DNA of 64,000 nucleotides from Paralvinella palmiformis (GCA_025642065.1 JAODUP010000927.1:18501-82500), one strand, 5' to 3'; positions 38,125 through 52,710 are shown, counted from the stretch's first letter. The notes: generated by a model from the sequence alone, not told the origin. Made by a program: numbers and translations.

Positions 38125-41100
38125 TTCACTCACTCACTGACTCATTCATTCACTCACTCCTAAATATAAACAGATACTTCATGAACTTATTGAAGAAGAC
38201 GAGATAGTTTATAATTAAGAACTTCCTTACACAATATTATTCTAAGTACACCTGTATTTAGATGCAAATACTTATTTATCTCTAAAACGTTGATCTTCAT
38301 TACTGTTTATGCTAAATAATGAGGTAGTTCTTAATCATTCTTATTTGGCTCGTAAATATTTGGTTATTGCTATGACACATCCATACTATTATGTTGTTGT
38401 TTCATGTCGAGAATAACAATAATTAATGAGACTAGCGACGTCAGTATTAGTCTAAAATTTAAGACTTACTTAAATACGGAATTTGGAATGAATGACATAC
38501 ACCAGAGTAAATATCTTGCCGGTTACCCAGGTAAAAGTAGATGTAGTTTTACATTTATCAGACTGTGATTGTCAGTGTTTAATCCCATATCTTCACGCAC
38601 ACAGTAAATTGTCTGTTCATTCACCATGTTAGAAAATATATCTTTAAAGCAAAATGAATAATTAAGTATAAACATAAACACATTTCCAAACAAATAAGAG
38701 TTATTACATATAAACCGAACACATTAAAAAGTAATTATTTTCACATAACTGTTTTAAAGTATTTTCATTGTCAGTTTCTTAAAGTGCTAGGGTTAGAGGG
38801 GTTATATTTCAAATCAAAAGTGCCCTGTGTTGAATTAACCTGGATGTCTTTATCCCAATGAGATATATCCTATTGCCATATCGTATTTACGACATAAAGA
38901 ATATGAAATAAACAGTATGGCCTTGACACTTTTAAAATTATTTAGAACAGGCATTATTTATTCTTTGATCAGGGTTTGATAAGGGTATCACTGGATAAGA
39001 AGATTACGTTAGTATACAAAGTTTTGCTACATATACTCAAATGATTGTATTAGTTTGTGTACTTTTTGATTACTTCATCAAATAGCAAGCATATAAGATT
39101 TAGCACCGGACATGACATACGGGTAACATAGTATAAAGATACGTTAAAAATAAAAACAACCCTTCCCACATATATATTTAGTTCAATGACTGGGTTTAAA
39201 TAAACATAGCACGGGATTATTGGCTACTATTACGAGATATCAAACCGAAGAAAATTCTATGAATTAATCAAACGAAACAGTTAACCCCCATACGTTTACG
39301 TTCATCTCTTAGTAAACCTTCATTCAAGCGCAATTTAGCGTACCTTAGTATATTCAGTTAGGTATGGTGGGGTTTATTTTAAAACGCATATCCGCGTGCT
39401 CTTTTCGCATATAGTCGAGAAGGTCGGTTTTCAGGCAGATCTCCGATACTACGAATGACACACAGGGATTATTATAGCTATACATTCGACAAATCTTTCC
39501 CATGTGATGGCAAACATATTATTCACAATATGAAACCATTCTCTATCCACAGGTTAACACCCAAGGATATTTGTGCATGATTATCAAACATCTCCAACAT
39601 AATAGTCATCAAATAATATTGCATACTGTAATAGAAAGTCATCAACCTAACAGGACATTAAAACTGCGAAAGCTGACAGGCATGTATTTACAATGAAACA
39701 TGGATCTGTTAAGAATTATTATTATTAATTCAGTTATTAAGCATGTTAATGTATATCTATATAAATACTTAATTCCTCTTGTGAGTTCTACAATATTGTT
39801 CCGGCAGAAAGGGTATTCTATACCTCCGATACATGATAGTGGGATAGTTAGCAGTCAGCTCTCAGGTATATATGTTCCTTGGATGACCAATACGGAGAAT
39901 AGGCAAAGTAATCCCTTACTAACTCAGAGTTGTCATATTACATCCGGAATGTTCCCTAAAAACAATCTGCATTTCCACCGCATTTAAAGATTACCCGTTT
40001 TTCTTATATAATTGTCATTGCCTAACTTCACAATTCAATTTTTAAAATTTAATATATTCAAAAATAATGAATCTTTTTGTTGTCCGGCAATATTTATAAT
40101 ATCTAATTATTTTGGATCATATTTCAGTATGGTTAATATAATTTTGCCAATATATAGTTAAACGGCCTTATCTATGTATCACTTAAATGAAAATGTTGAG
40201 GGTTTTTACGTTAGTTTTGTACTTGAACTCCAGAAGTCGCTTTAATCACAAGTTTAATCCACTCTCATTCTGGATTTTGTAAAAGACTCGACACTTAGCT
40301 TACAACAGATATCTGTAACGGAGATCGTCTTCGGAATTATTTTAATTTTAACTCTGGACTTTATGTAACCTATTTTAAGCCGACCAATAAGACCATTAAC
40401 GATATTTACTGTGCAGCCTTAAAATAATTCTTTGTAATTTTTCAGTCTATTTCGAATAATACATTTTATCATTACAGGTAGGACTAAATCGAGTGATTTA
40501 TTTGTTTTAAGATTCTCCAAACTCCAATTTTAATAAACGCTAATCAGATTACAACATGTGGATATTTTAAATCTCCGTACCTAGAAATGCCGATCCCGAA
40601 CAACAATCATAAGCCAGCCTTATGTATATTCGGTTCTGTTCGTTTTCAGTTCACAAGTCCCACCAAGCAGTGTCGTGTACGGACGTTATCAATATGTTTA
40701 TGTGGATATTCTTTAACTTTGAATAAATAAACTACCAATTATATCAGTTGTAATACTATTTAACTAAAAACCTAAACACTTTGTGCGATTTAAGGTAACA
40801 GGAATGGAATATCACATTAAACATGAACAGAAACTAATACATCTACTATTCAGATTATGGAAAGTCTATAGGTTACACAATGTAGACAAATATACCTCTC
40901 TATATATCTACCGTATGTCTTATCGTGATATTACGCTTTCGCTGGAAGTTATTTTATCATTTTGTTAAAACATAAAGTGATGACATGTAATCCCCAGCAG
41001 GTTGTATGCTAATATGTATTACACTAAACATAATGTGTATTTGTTTTGGAAACAGGAGGTTAATCTAGTTTGTATACTATTTCCAATATAATTTTATTAA

Positions 41101-41257
41101 GTGGTCTCTCTTATGTTATTAAAATTAAATGATGAATTTTCCAGGAAAATTCATTTTTTAATTTCTTCATGTATAAGAAGAAATAAGTTCATGATTTTAG
41201 TTTTTCACCATCTTCCCCCTGGCGTTAAAGATTAACACTGATATTTCATATTATATA

Positions 41258-42074
41258 TTTGGCATCACCACATTGTGCTAAATCCCTAAAGACACCAGCA
41301 TTACAAATGGGTGCATCTTCGATTACCCTTAATAGGTCAGTAAATAATCTAGGATAATTTTTGTTCAATGTATTAACATGTATGAACATGTCAAATCAGT
41401 ATAACGAGCTGCCTAATACCATCTTAAGAACTTCAAATGTTTAAAAGCATTCTTGACACAAGAATCACTTGTAACTGTAGTCCATGCTTTTGTTAAATCT
41501 CGTATAGACTAGTGTAACCCTTTGTTATATTGCACATCTGATTATAACATCAATCGCCTTCAGCGAATTCAGAATAATGCAGCTTGCAGAGTGACAACTA
41601 CTCGAAAATATGATCAGATCATCCCAATTCTTCAAAATCTGCACTGGCTACTGACAGCGTATCCATTTCAAAATTGTATAAATAATTTATAAATCTAATA
41701 ATGATATTGCGCCAGAATACCTGTGTGAACTGGTTTCCATTAGAAAGTCATCCCGAAAAATCAGATCATCCAGTCAGATACTATTACAGGTGCCAGTGTC
41801 TCGGCTCAAGTCATATGGTGATTGTGCGTTTAGTGTTGCAGCCCCCACTTTGTGGAATAAGTTGCCGGCAAATATTAGAAATACGTCGTCTCTTGGAAAT
41901 TTTAAGTCTCTTCTAAAAACACACCTATTTAAGGTCGCTTTCACAGATAAATAATTATTATATTTTAAATCTCTTTTTTTTACAGATATATTATTTAAGG
42001 TATTATAATATTACATAATATTTATACAGCGCCTTTGAGTGGTTCCTGCTAGTAAGGGCGCTTTATTAAATATA

Positions 42075-42121
<47 letters not shown>

Positions 42122-42150
42122 GTAGTAGTAGTAGTAGTAGTATTGTTATT
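41258..42150 (+). mobile_element. L2-like LINE 3' portion at the B/C boundary, with likely target duplication
   Basis: Best preserved C-terminus of the family. From about 41,703, ILRQNTCVN is a frame-shadow of the true frame, which reads APEYLCELVSIRKSSRKI and then LLQVPVSRLKSYGDCAFSVA. It ends with APTLWNKLPANIRNTSSLGN and LLKTHLFKVAFTDK and a TAA stop at about 41,950. The UTR then ends GCGCTTTATTAAATATAC, ATT units (42,078-42,120), AGT units and ATT. It splits the junction sequence that is continuous in B and D. ATTTCA occurs on both sides (about 41,252 and 42,153), a likely short target-site duplication. Confidence 0.9.
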
Positions 42151-44159
42151 ATTATTTCAACTTGTTTATTATTGACGTTATCAAATGCAGATAATTGTCT
42201 GTTATTTCATTGTCACCTTATATTAGTTTATAATAATACACATATTTAGGCCTAACACAAATATTTGTTATTGCACTTCGTGTTGTGACATTGCGAAGGT
42301 TATCTGAAAAATACCTTTGTTAAGTAAGAATGACATGTGAATTTAATGAGATCTTACCATCGGTTACCAAAATTTCTAAGTCCAATTAAATATATCGCCA
42401 CACGACAGGCCATAAATCATCTAACTTCTTTATATCCGCAAACAGAGATTGTTTTTATGGTCATAACATCCAGCCAAATCAGTCATCATATGAACTGACA
42501 GCTCTACTGACATAGAAACTCTATCGTCATTATTGCAGCTTCCCTTACTTCATATTGTCATTCCATGTATCATGGACAACGTCTCACATAAACATTTGCG
42601 ATCCTTACTTTTAGCTACTTCCTTGTTCTATGACTCTCGTAGCCTTTCTTCAATTGCTTACTAACTTCTCCTGATCAAATACTGCTCTTAACACTTGCTT
42701 AAGACGACCATTTTCATTTCTTTCATTTCAAATGTGAAATTTAGGAATCTCTCTCGTTCTCTTGCAAAAGCATTTTCTAAATATTAAAATATTATCGGAT
42801 TTTTAAATACCGTATTATTATATTAATCATTCAATATTCAACTGTTTATGTGTGTTGTTTCTTGTTCATTCTAAATTTGCTAATCAGTTCCTAATTTTTG
42901 ATGAACTACCATTTTCTAGGATAAATTAAATAAAGCATCTGGTGATCTATTTTAAGTTTGTTTATTCAGCTCCTGCCATGTCATTTGTTCAGTGAGATGT
43001 TCATATAATATATTCTCTTAGCATTGAATCCAATCTAACCTTTTATTTCAGATTTTCCTCCATAGCTATCTGGCCACTCTAATGCTTAAACCAAATCAGT
43101 CTTACTTCCCGCATGGGTTTTCAGTTTTCTATTCTGCATCATCATGACATACTTGTTTTGTAATGTCTTTGGCCTTTTGATGTCTTATCTTAGAACGGCC
43201 TATATGACCACCGGGCTACTGATTGTGTGCTACCAGTTCGAGCTTCTATTTGACCCGTCAACAAATGTCAATCAATATGCTATTAGGAAGCGATAATAGT
43301 AGACTTTATTACCAGACTGTTACTATTTGTGTTGCATGAGTGACACAGTCATTACAGTTATAGATTGATTTTGTCAGTGGATATTTTTCAATGTCTTACG
43401 TACAATAATTTAGACAAGTCCGATAAGTAAGTAGCATAGACTTATGAGTAATCAGTTTTCGGTGGTTTTACAATATCGTTAACTCTCCTAACTATACAAA
43501 AGTTGGAATATCTTTCTTCATTCAATAAAGATGTAAATACATTTCGATCCAGCATAGAGAAATCGTGTTTAACAAATTTCCATAGACATATGAATCGTTA
43601 CAAATAAATTATAAATAAACAGCCAAATCTTGTTTTAGCACAAATCACTTCAAAACATAATGCCGACCGTAGCAATTATCTTACACTGCGTTAAACTTTC
43701 TTTCATCAAAGGTAGATCCGAAATAAAGAGGACTAATCGAGGGAATAATTATGTTGATGTTTATATGTAAATTTGGATCCATATTTGAAAGGGACGCTTT
43801 GAATGGAATCAATGAAAAGTGCACTATTTAAGTTATTATCTAAATATGACGTGTTTTAATACCACTGTCCTGTCTTAACGGAAGTTAAAGGAAATGATGT
43901 TGGCGATCTTCACAATATATCATTATTCTTTTCATCAAATGTGAATCCAAATATTGTGATAAAGGAGAAGGACAATTGTACGTTCTATTGTATTGCAAAA
44001 ATTCCAGTAATACATATCATATACAGTAAAATTATTTGTTTACCACAACAAATAATTTAGTTGGCAACTTTCTGATGTAAAGGGTATAAGAATATCACTC
44101 ATATGTGAATGCCGATCTAGGTTCAAATGGAACGATTTATATGGAATTAATGAAAATTG

Positions 44160-44800
44160 TCTATTTTATTGAATGAGTGGGTGAGTGTGACATTGAATGA
44201 CTCCGAGTGTGTGGTTAAGTGATCGAATGAGTGAGTGAGTTAACGATACGTGGGTGATTAAGAAAGACCATCACTGAAAGCATAATTGACCCAGTGAATG
44301 GCCAACTGTATGCATCATTGTGTTAGTGACTGAATGGATATATAAGTCAGTGGAAGTGACACTGCGTAATTGATTAATTGATTAATTCTTTTATTAAATA
44401 GTGAGTGATAGAGTATATGAGTGAGTGTGGGAGTGAATGAGCCATTATGTGAGTGAATGTGCGAGCTAGCGAGTAAGTGACTGAGCGAGGAATGAATAAG
44501 TGGTGATTGGTTTATTTAGGTGAGTAAGTGATAGAGTGAGTTATTGGGTTAGGGAGTTAGCGAACTTGCGAGTGAGTGAGCGAATGAGTGGGTGAAGAGT
44601 GAGTGAATCAGCCAGGCAGTCAGTCAGCCAATCAGCCAATCACTTAATACCTTGCTTAGCACCATACCTAAGATATATTTTAGAGAGGCGACTACCTAAG
44701 AAAACACATCCGACTAAACCAGGTATGAGCCAGATTCGACCCCAGAAGCTAAAGGTTTGCTCTTTGGTGTCCTAACCACAACATTCACAAAACGATTAGA
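44160..44800 (-). mobile_element. tRNA-derived SINE with degenerate (ACTC)n tail
   Basis: On the minus strand TGTGGTTAGGACACC (44,766-44,780) resembles a pol III A box. GGGTCGAATCTGG (44,730-44,742) is a good B box, at normal tRNA spacing. About 110 bases of body follow (to about 44,640), then about 480 bases of degenerate ACTC/ACTG/ATTC units to 44,160. The relic in unit B (30,720-31,150) is at the matching place, so it inserted before the B/C duplication or was copied with it. The order head, body, tetranucleotide tail on one strand suggests the tail belongs to the element. Confidence 0.55.
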
Positions 44801-47349
44801 TATTGTTGTACCATTTGCATATTAACAGATTTGTTTTTACCAAAAATCTAAGTAAATTATTGAACACAGGAAATATAAGTCAACTTAATAGAATATGTTT
44901 TCTACTAACTTAAAGCTTTGTTGTTCTGTAATGGATCTACCTGATGACATTAATCAACTCATGTATGTCGAAAATAATACGTTGATCAATTCTGTAGATG
45001 AACATCTACCTGGAAGAACAAAGAAGAAGATATGAACGTGGTTCATCGGGAAAAATACATATAAGATAAAGTAAACTGCTGATTAATGTTACAAATATCC
45101 TTGGCTCTGCAAAATTAGACCATTTTAAGAATAATATCAAAGAATCTAAGGGATGTGAACAGTCTACTTTAAGTGTTGTGATTAAAGTATTCCATAACTA
45201 TCGGACTGACCTCCTAAGTACTATATATCAAATATATGCATCGTTGTTTAATAACGTCTTCTTTCAATAGATGTTGAATGTACATAACGGATTTACATCA
45301 TGTACCTATTTGATAGAAGAATCCTTCATATCCAGGATGGACACTTTTGATTTTCTTACATAAACTGATCTTGCCAATTACAAAGATGCTTAATCGACCA
45401 TTACCTTTTGGGTTCCCCAAATGTTTTAATTTGGTGCCTGTAAAGTTGTTTTTATGTTTGTAATTAAAATTATTTATGTAAATTGAATTTGTAAAACAAA
45501 ACGGATGTGAATTAAAAACGTAAGCAAAGAGGATAGTCTTTACATAAAATGATCATAAAATTGAAACAACATTAGTTTGGGTCAGGAATTAATTATTTCA
45601 ATTCTATTTTAAGAACATTTGCGACATTGCATTGATACTATACTTCTTTGTATGATTCAAAATCTTTTTAAAACGAAATATTGGTAAAGCGCATATTATC
45701 TATTTGGATTAGTCTTTAGGTAAACGTTCTTTACAACTAATTTGTTATTTTGTAAAAGTAGGTTTTTGATAAACAGTTTAATCTATAACCACGTACGCTT
45801 GTATATTGTTGCAGAATTTGATAGAATTGAACATCATCATTCGATAAATCACTGTAAATCTTATACAGTGTCTTTTAAGTGCCAAAATCCATGAATAGCC
45901 TTCATCTATCCTGCATATATTTTATTTACGGTTTTTGAATCTACATCAGCTGATGAGGATATCTTCAAGAACATTTATGTTTTACATTAAAGACGCGAAG
46001 GATGTTATGATCAAGTTCATTAGGAATATTATTATACATCGAACTTGATGCTGTCTTATTTACTAGATTTGTTTATCCCTAATACTCCCTTTGATGAAAT
46101 TGACATACCAACAGAAATCGCTAATGTCTAACAGGGCATCCCCATGTTACTATTTAAATAATCCTCTAATTTTCCATAAAGCTATATCGTTATTAGAATG
46201 TTTCTCTATGGCTGACATAATATGCTTATTTTTATCTTCTTAAATTAAATTCATAATCCAAAGATTAATAAAGTGTTCTACTTCTAAATTGAAATTCTTC
46301 ACATTTTAAAAATACAACTAAACTCAAATATAAACCAACAAAATTCGCTTATTTGTTTTCAACAAATATAAGCAGCATGCAATGTGACGGATATAAGGTG
46401 ACGGATACAATACTTCAATTGATAAAGTGGCAGGATAATCAATACGACATGATAAATCTAAGGAGCTACCTACTCATATATGTTTGCTTATAACATATAG
46501 TGCCCTATGTATTATGAATGTTGATTTAATCAGAAACGGTATTTATTCCTAATAAGTCCTACAACTGGATACTTAAGTTTGCTAGATTAATCAACATCAC
46601 AGTTATTAGAAAGAACCAACAAGACTAAGGTGTTACAGTTTTTAACACACTCGCATAATATCTGTACCTTTACTGCCAACTTTAAAGAGATTTCTGACAG
46701 ACTGTTTGAAAATATCGTTTTATTTGTTTATGCATTTACCCTGTTTTTATTTGAATGTTATTTTATAGGACACAATTAATTGTAGTTATCTGGGGTGAGA
46801 CAAAGAACTTTAAACATCGAGAAGAGACATGAAAGATAACTATATATTAATTTTCTTGGTGATTTAAATAATATACTTGGAAGTTTGTCCATTAACCAAT
46901 ATTGTTAGCTGGTAATTGTTTGCAAACAAGACTTTTTCGCATTTAGATTATGTTTAATAAGTTATTATTTTACTTCAGTTTCTTTGCTTTATTACAGAAT
47001 TCACCACACAACGGACTCCCTGATTAGTATTAAGTACCTTAAATATAAAGCCCATTGCCGATGTAATACAATTTGTAGTATTTTGTTTTCTGGAAATTAC
47101 ACAATTATATGCCACGTATCGTTAAAATCTGAAACCATGATCATTGCTCAATTAATAAACCTATGTTTCGCCGGTCCTTCATCCTAACTAGAAATGTTTC
47201 CTGTTTAGTTTCAGCCATCATTGACGTTTGTAGCCGTAACATAATATAATACGTTTTTCAATAACAAATGTGGTTATTGGCTGTTCATTATAGTTTGCTT
47301 CATAATATATACTTTACACATCAGTACCCAGGATAAGACATATTGCTAC

Positions 47350-48015
47350 CTGTGCAGGTTTTAACCAGGATACCATGTGTCAGTTTTTTTCAGATCTATT
47401 ATTTCTCTTTTTATGCTTCACAATTATGGGATCTGAAATCTGCGGGATTTACAAACAGCTGTGTCCACTGGAATAAAACAGTGCGACGTCTACTTGATTT
47501 AGATCAGCGTACATATACCTGGATATTACCACCCTTGCCTGAACAAATTCATATATCATTACAATTATATGTTCAAACTTTAATTGTTTTGTATCATACC
47601 CTACAACATGAACATAGTATTATATTCTCTATTGGTAAAACGGCATTATCAAGTGATACATCTCCTATGGGCAGGAATATGTGTCTTATTTCCGCTTTAT
47701 ATTTATTTCACTGATTCTTTGTCGCCGTGTATTAATAGAGTACACAGTAGAGCTCAGATTTGCTCTGAATAGCGAGCTATTATCAAACATGTTAAATCTT
47801 TACACGGCTGCGTGGAAGCTGAATCGTATATTGATGGTTTCGGTTATGAAATGTTAAATGTTTATTAGCAAATCTCTGCAATGATTAAGTGGCAATGTTG
47901 TGTGTATTATAGTTGTTTTATTTCATCAATCATTTGTGTTCCTACACACTCTTGTTATTATGTTGAATGTACTACGACTACGAAATAAACATATTATTAT
48001 TATTATTATTATTAA
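47350..48015 (+). mobile_element. Non-LTR retrotransposon 3' end (second clade) with (ATT)n tail
   Basis: The frame at 47,343-47,714 reads SFYASQLWDLKSAGF and then CVHWNKTVRRLLDLDQRT, with ILPPLPEQIHISLQLYVQ after it. This is the FYGSQLWDL...WxKxVRRLLxLxxRTH...LLPPL pattern found after the RT domain in several LINE clades (I/Jockey/L1-like; clade not decided here). It ends with a polyadenylation-like AATAAA and about 8 ATT units (47,994-48,015). Flanking sequence is continuous in unit B, so it is an insertion specific to C. Confidence 0.75.
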
Positions 48016-48889
48016 TTTACTTCCTTAGGAATGCTATTTAACAAACTATTCCATTGGTATGAATACCAATTATAACAGTAACTACAATGACATCTCTACC
48101 ATATGTTATCCAAAGACTTGATTCAAAATAAATATATCGATATATATCTTTGAGTGTTCGCTTCCCTCAGAGAAAGATTGTTTTAGCGTCCAACAGCTAA
48201 TAGTGATTTATTCATAATATAGACTCACATCACTAAAAATCCAGTAGTTTTACTCCACGTCTCATTAATATTAGCGATTTATCACACTAGCACCTTAGAA
48301 CTATTATCGTTCTGTACTTAATTTGATCTATTTTCTTTTAATTTTGTTCGGCAAAAATATCTTTCCTATCAACTTCAATCCGATATATCATTTTCCATTT
48401 AATATATTCCTCTGTTGTAGCTGGTCATCAGAGTTCCCGAATAGAATCAATCTTACCTCTAGTATATTTTCGCTGAGAACCTTTTTCTACCTGATCAGAA
48501 CATCTTGCTCTCACTGGATATTTGACGTTAACGATACTTATTTTAGAACAGCCTAAACAACCTAGAGCAATATTTATTATACAGCTTTAATAGTTTGAGC
48601 TTCGAAATGACAGTCAACGAATGGGATTTAGTATGCTATTTAGAAGTTAATAACGTTGATTTTGTCATCGCAGTGGGACTATTTCTCTGGAACAGTTTTG
48701 TGAAGCATGTGACTCTCACTTATAGAATATTGCAATAACTATTCGAAACTCAGAAAAAGACATCAATTGCAAAAGGGTTTAATGGATTGGAATGACAGTA
48801 CATAGAAATTGTTAGTGTTTGTTCTTTATCAAATGTATTTTCGTTTCGCGGAATATTTCATTTTCCAACGTATAAGCCGTGCATGTGAG

Positions 48890-49290
48890 AGAGTGGGTGC
48901 ATAAAAGGAATTATGTGAGTGATTGGGTGATAAAGCAAGTGAGCGAGCAAATGAATGAATAAATGAGTGAGTGAGTGAGCGGTCAGATGAATCAGTACAC
49001 AGTTGAATGATTGAATAATTGCATGTTTGGAGGAATGAATGAGTCAGTGAGTCAGCCAGTCAACGACTTCGTTGGTAGGTGGATGTGAGTTAATATGTGT
49101 GTGCGATTGTCCGATTGTCAGTCAGTCAGTCAGTCAGTCAGTCAGTCAGTCACTCAGTCAGTCAGTCAGTCACTCACTCACTCAGTCAGTCATTCAGTCA
49201 GTAATTAAGTCAGTCAGTGCGACAGTCAATCAGGCTGTGAGTTTGTCAGTCTGTTACAAATATATACAGACCGTGTGTCACTCAATCAGT
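48890..49290. repeat. (GAGT)n/(CAGT)n tract, unit C
   Basis: Degenerate GAGT units, then about 17 CAGT/CACT units (49,119-49,200), then degenerate CAGT. The frame starting 49,072 (poly Ser-Gln-Val) is produced by it. Confidence 0.85.
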
Positions 49291-50045
49291 GAGATAATGC
49301 TTTATGTACAAACGAAGTGTGAAGGAAGTTACTCTATAATGTGGTTTGATTAACACTAGCAGTTAATGTTTCCAACATAAAGCTAATGTATGATGAAGAA
49401 ATGCTGAAAATATTACACCCTGCACATGATGTTTAGTGAATCATTACATTTAATAAAACATGATTTGAACAGCTGTATAACAAACAATTGATATTCGTCT
49501 GTTGTCGCTAGCCGGATATACGTTTTTGAAGTTTGTCAGTCTAAATATGTAGAGCGATAAATTGAGTGCGTCGGCCTAAATGAAATCTATATCTACCGAT
49601 ATCATAAATCTTAACCTGTCTAAGTGTAATTGTTCTGTGGAACGCCATATATTTATGAAGAAAAACAATATTTACTTCTTATCACAACTCAACATCATCC
49701 ATTTTTTCTAAATGTTATTTAATGTTGGTAAAAAGTGTATCCATAGCGTGTTATAATTTGAATTCCTGCTAGTTTTATTTAATTTGTACATTTCTTGTTT
49801 TCATATGGTCTAATGCCTTGGAAATATTTCCAACAACAAATAAGTAATTATATTATTGCTATTAGGTTAATATTAATGTGTGTCTAATATATTTGTGCCA
49901 AGCTATTTATGTATGTTGTGTAGTGGTTTCGATCCGAATCTTTATTGTGATTCCATGGAAAGGATATTACATGAGGTTTACCTAAGACAACATGCAAACT
50001 ATACCTAGTCTTAAAAAAAACTTACATATATATTAAGCTGAGGTG

Positions 50046-50067
50046 AATACTACTACAACTGCCGCCG

Positions 50068-50128
<61 letters not shown>

Positions 50129-50210
50129 GACTACGACTATCTACTACTACTACTACTATATATACTACTCTACTACTACTACTACTCTACTACTACTACT
50201 ACTACTACTG

Positions 50211-50258
<48 letters not shown>

Positions 50259-50491
50259 TACTACTACTATACATCTACTACTACTACTGCTACTATACTA
50301 CTACTGCTACTACTACTACTACTACTACTCTACTACTACTACTACTACTACTGCTACTACTACTACTACTACTACTACTACTGCTACTACTACTACTACT
50401 GCTACTACTACTACTACTACTACTACTACAACTGCTGCTGCTACTACTACTACTAACTGCTGCTACTACTACTACTACTCTACTACTGCTG

Positions 50492-50576
<85 letters not shown>

Positions 50577-50703
50577 ATTACTACTACTACTACTACTACT
50601 ACTACTATTACTACTACTACTACAACTGATCTGCTACTACTACTACTACTACTATTATACTACTACTACTACTATTACTACTACTACTAATACTATTACC
50701 ACT
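50046..50703. repeat. Large (CTA)n array
   Basis: About 650 bases of CTA units with scattered single-base slips and CTG, TTA and ACA variants. The poly Thr, Leu and Tyr frame 50,043-50,456 changes residue at each slip and is an artefact. Confidence 0.98.
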
Positions 50704-51059
50704 AGAAAAACATACTAAACTATGAAACGATATTTCTCTTCATGATTCAAGCTTACGTTTAATGGCTTAAAACATTCTTTGTGTATTTTATGTATGTGTT
50801 TGTATTAAGTTATGTTGTTTAGTAGTTTCAACATCCAAGTGAGTGGAGATATGTATGTACTACTAAGACTTTGAATGTGACACTATTTACATACTATTAA
50901 CTTCAATCCTTAATCCATTATTATGACTACTATGATAATTCATACAAGAAAACTCGGCAGCAGTTTAAATGTATTTTACAAAATGACAGCAGTCTACATC
51001 TTAATATGATCGATTATATTTGTCGTACAAAACCTTTCTTGTCGCAAATTAATATCGTG

Positions 51060-51150
51060 ACTGTGCTCTGCCATCACAAATAGTCTGATGGCTTCATGTT
51101 AGATATGGCCGTAAACATGGACAATTGACCTTCGTAGAGATGGGTGAAAA
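51060..51150 (+). repeat. Dispersed repeat R2, plus copy 2
   Basis: CTGCCATCACAAATAGTCTG, then ATGGCTTCATGTTAGATATG and GCCGTAAACATGG. Ordered counterpart of 25,870-25,930 in unit A. Confidence 0.6.
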
Positions 51151-51878
51151 ACGCAAATCTTTCTCTTTTTAATGTTTCGTATAAAAGGTTATGTTATATT
51201 CACGACAACCTTTTAAATTGCAGAACATACAATGATAACCCGTATAGTCGTTCTGTAAATTGAGCTAGTGGTGATTGGCTTAGTCTTGGCACCAACACCT
51301 TGTCACTCTCAGGATTGAATTGGTAAGGAAATAACGCGATTGTCTCTTGCTATTATACAGACCTATGTTATATTGTGGTTCTAGTCAACAACCTGGAGAT
51401 CAACAGGGCAACACAACAACACTTGTGGCGGAGGATAAATGTGTTTATATTATACACTAATATGTTTACGTCAGAAATTAATCCTCACTGATCTAAGAAC
51501 TTTGGACCTACAGATTTAGAGACTATGACTTGCCTGCACTTTGGCTTTTGATATTGAACTGTGTAATGCCATGCCGAGATCAATTCTTCTTGGACCTTAG
51601 GGGGAGTTTATGCTCACTATAATCAAACGTAACATATAGCAACCCATCATCACTCACTAAAATGTTCAACCGTCATCGACTCAACCAATAAACTAGGGAA
51701 AGATATGATGCCAGATTTGTATGTTTGTATGATTTGTTTCCCGTCATTCTCCCATTCAACTACCACAACTGCCAGTTATGAGATATTATAAGGACATAAA
51801 TGGTACACATCTGAACAAACTAACTTAAAGAAAGATAGATTGTATTTTCACCCCGAATCAGACACATTCCCAAAACTG

Positions 51879-51881
<3 letters not shown>

Positions 51882-51938
<57 letters not shown>
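51882..51938. repeat. (TA)n at a deletion junction in unit C
   Basis: The left flank matches A at about 26,600 (GATTGTATTTT...CCTGAAT). The right flank GAATTAATCTGG matches A at 27,626. About 1 kb of A is missing. Confidence 0.8.
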
Positions 51939-51942
<4 letters not shown>

Positions 51943-52556
51943 CAAAATTACTTAATTAGAATTAATCTGGATGCCTTTATCCCGAGGAACGATACCCTAT
52001 ATCCAGGTTCTATTTATGTCATGAAGGATATGAAACAAATACTGTGTTGTACAATATTCCTCGAAAACGTCAACCTTGAGCTTGACGAGTTTCTGTATTT
52101 GGTCTTTGCTCTCATCAAATGCTTCTCCAACTGTGCAAGAACTGTCTTTTTTAATGATACATCTCCAGAGCCTTCACGTTTCGTTCTAAAGTTCAGATTT
52201 CGCGAGATCTACAAAACATCTTCTTGGAATTCATCACAATGTTTAATATATCAGGAATATAAGCGCACGTTAGACAATCAGAACTATAATGTGATTAATT
52301 AGGAAATATGTTGACAATTTATATCCAAACCATTTCTAGAGATTGCAATTTCAATTATAAAATAACGCCTTTATCAGTTTTAAGTTTGTTTATCTCTAAT
52401 ACGAGCTGTTCAAGCAGCAATCAAATTATCGCAACTGGCGGTAGTTTGACAGGTAATATTGTTGGCCGGGGACCCTGAATGGGACTTGCACCGGGACTTG
52501 GTGATGGTGATGTTTAATAGCAGGTGTGCATCTCAACAGTGCTTGAATTATACAAG

Positions 52557-52710
<154 letters not shown>

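Larger units (their letters stand above)
29426..41256. repeat. Long tandem unit B
   Basis: Second copy, with the unit A anchors in the same order at about 29,657, 30,410, 30,548, 32,118, 35,228, 38,060, 38,350, 39,262 and 40,645. The block 29,650-29,960 is the best conserved part, close to 21,270-21,570 with few changes. Relative to A it carries insertions (pogo element 32,485-33,165, LINEs 34,530-35,165 and 36,325-37,455, a GAGT/CAGT tract 35,640-35,990). Two deletions have TA arrays at the junction (30,651-30,711 and 38,089-38,121). Confidence 0.8.

Noticed and set aside
39700..39987. 95-codon frame in unit B
   Set aside because: The matching region of unit C (near 53,060-53,200) has lost the frame through indels; no motif recognised.
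50043..50456. Poly Thr/Leu/Tyr protein
   Set aside because: CTA microsatellite with slips.
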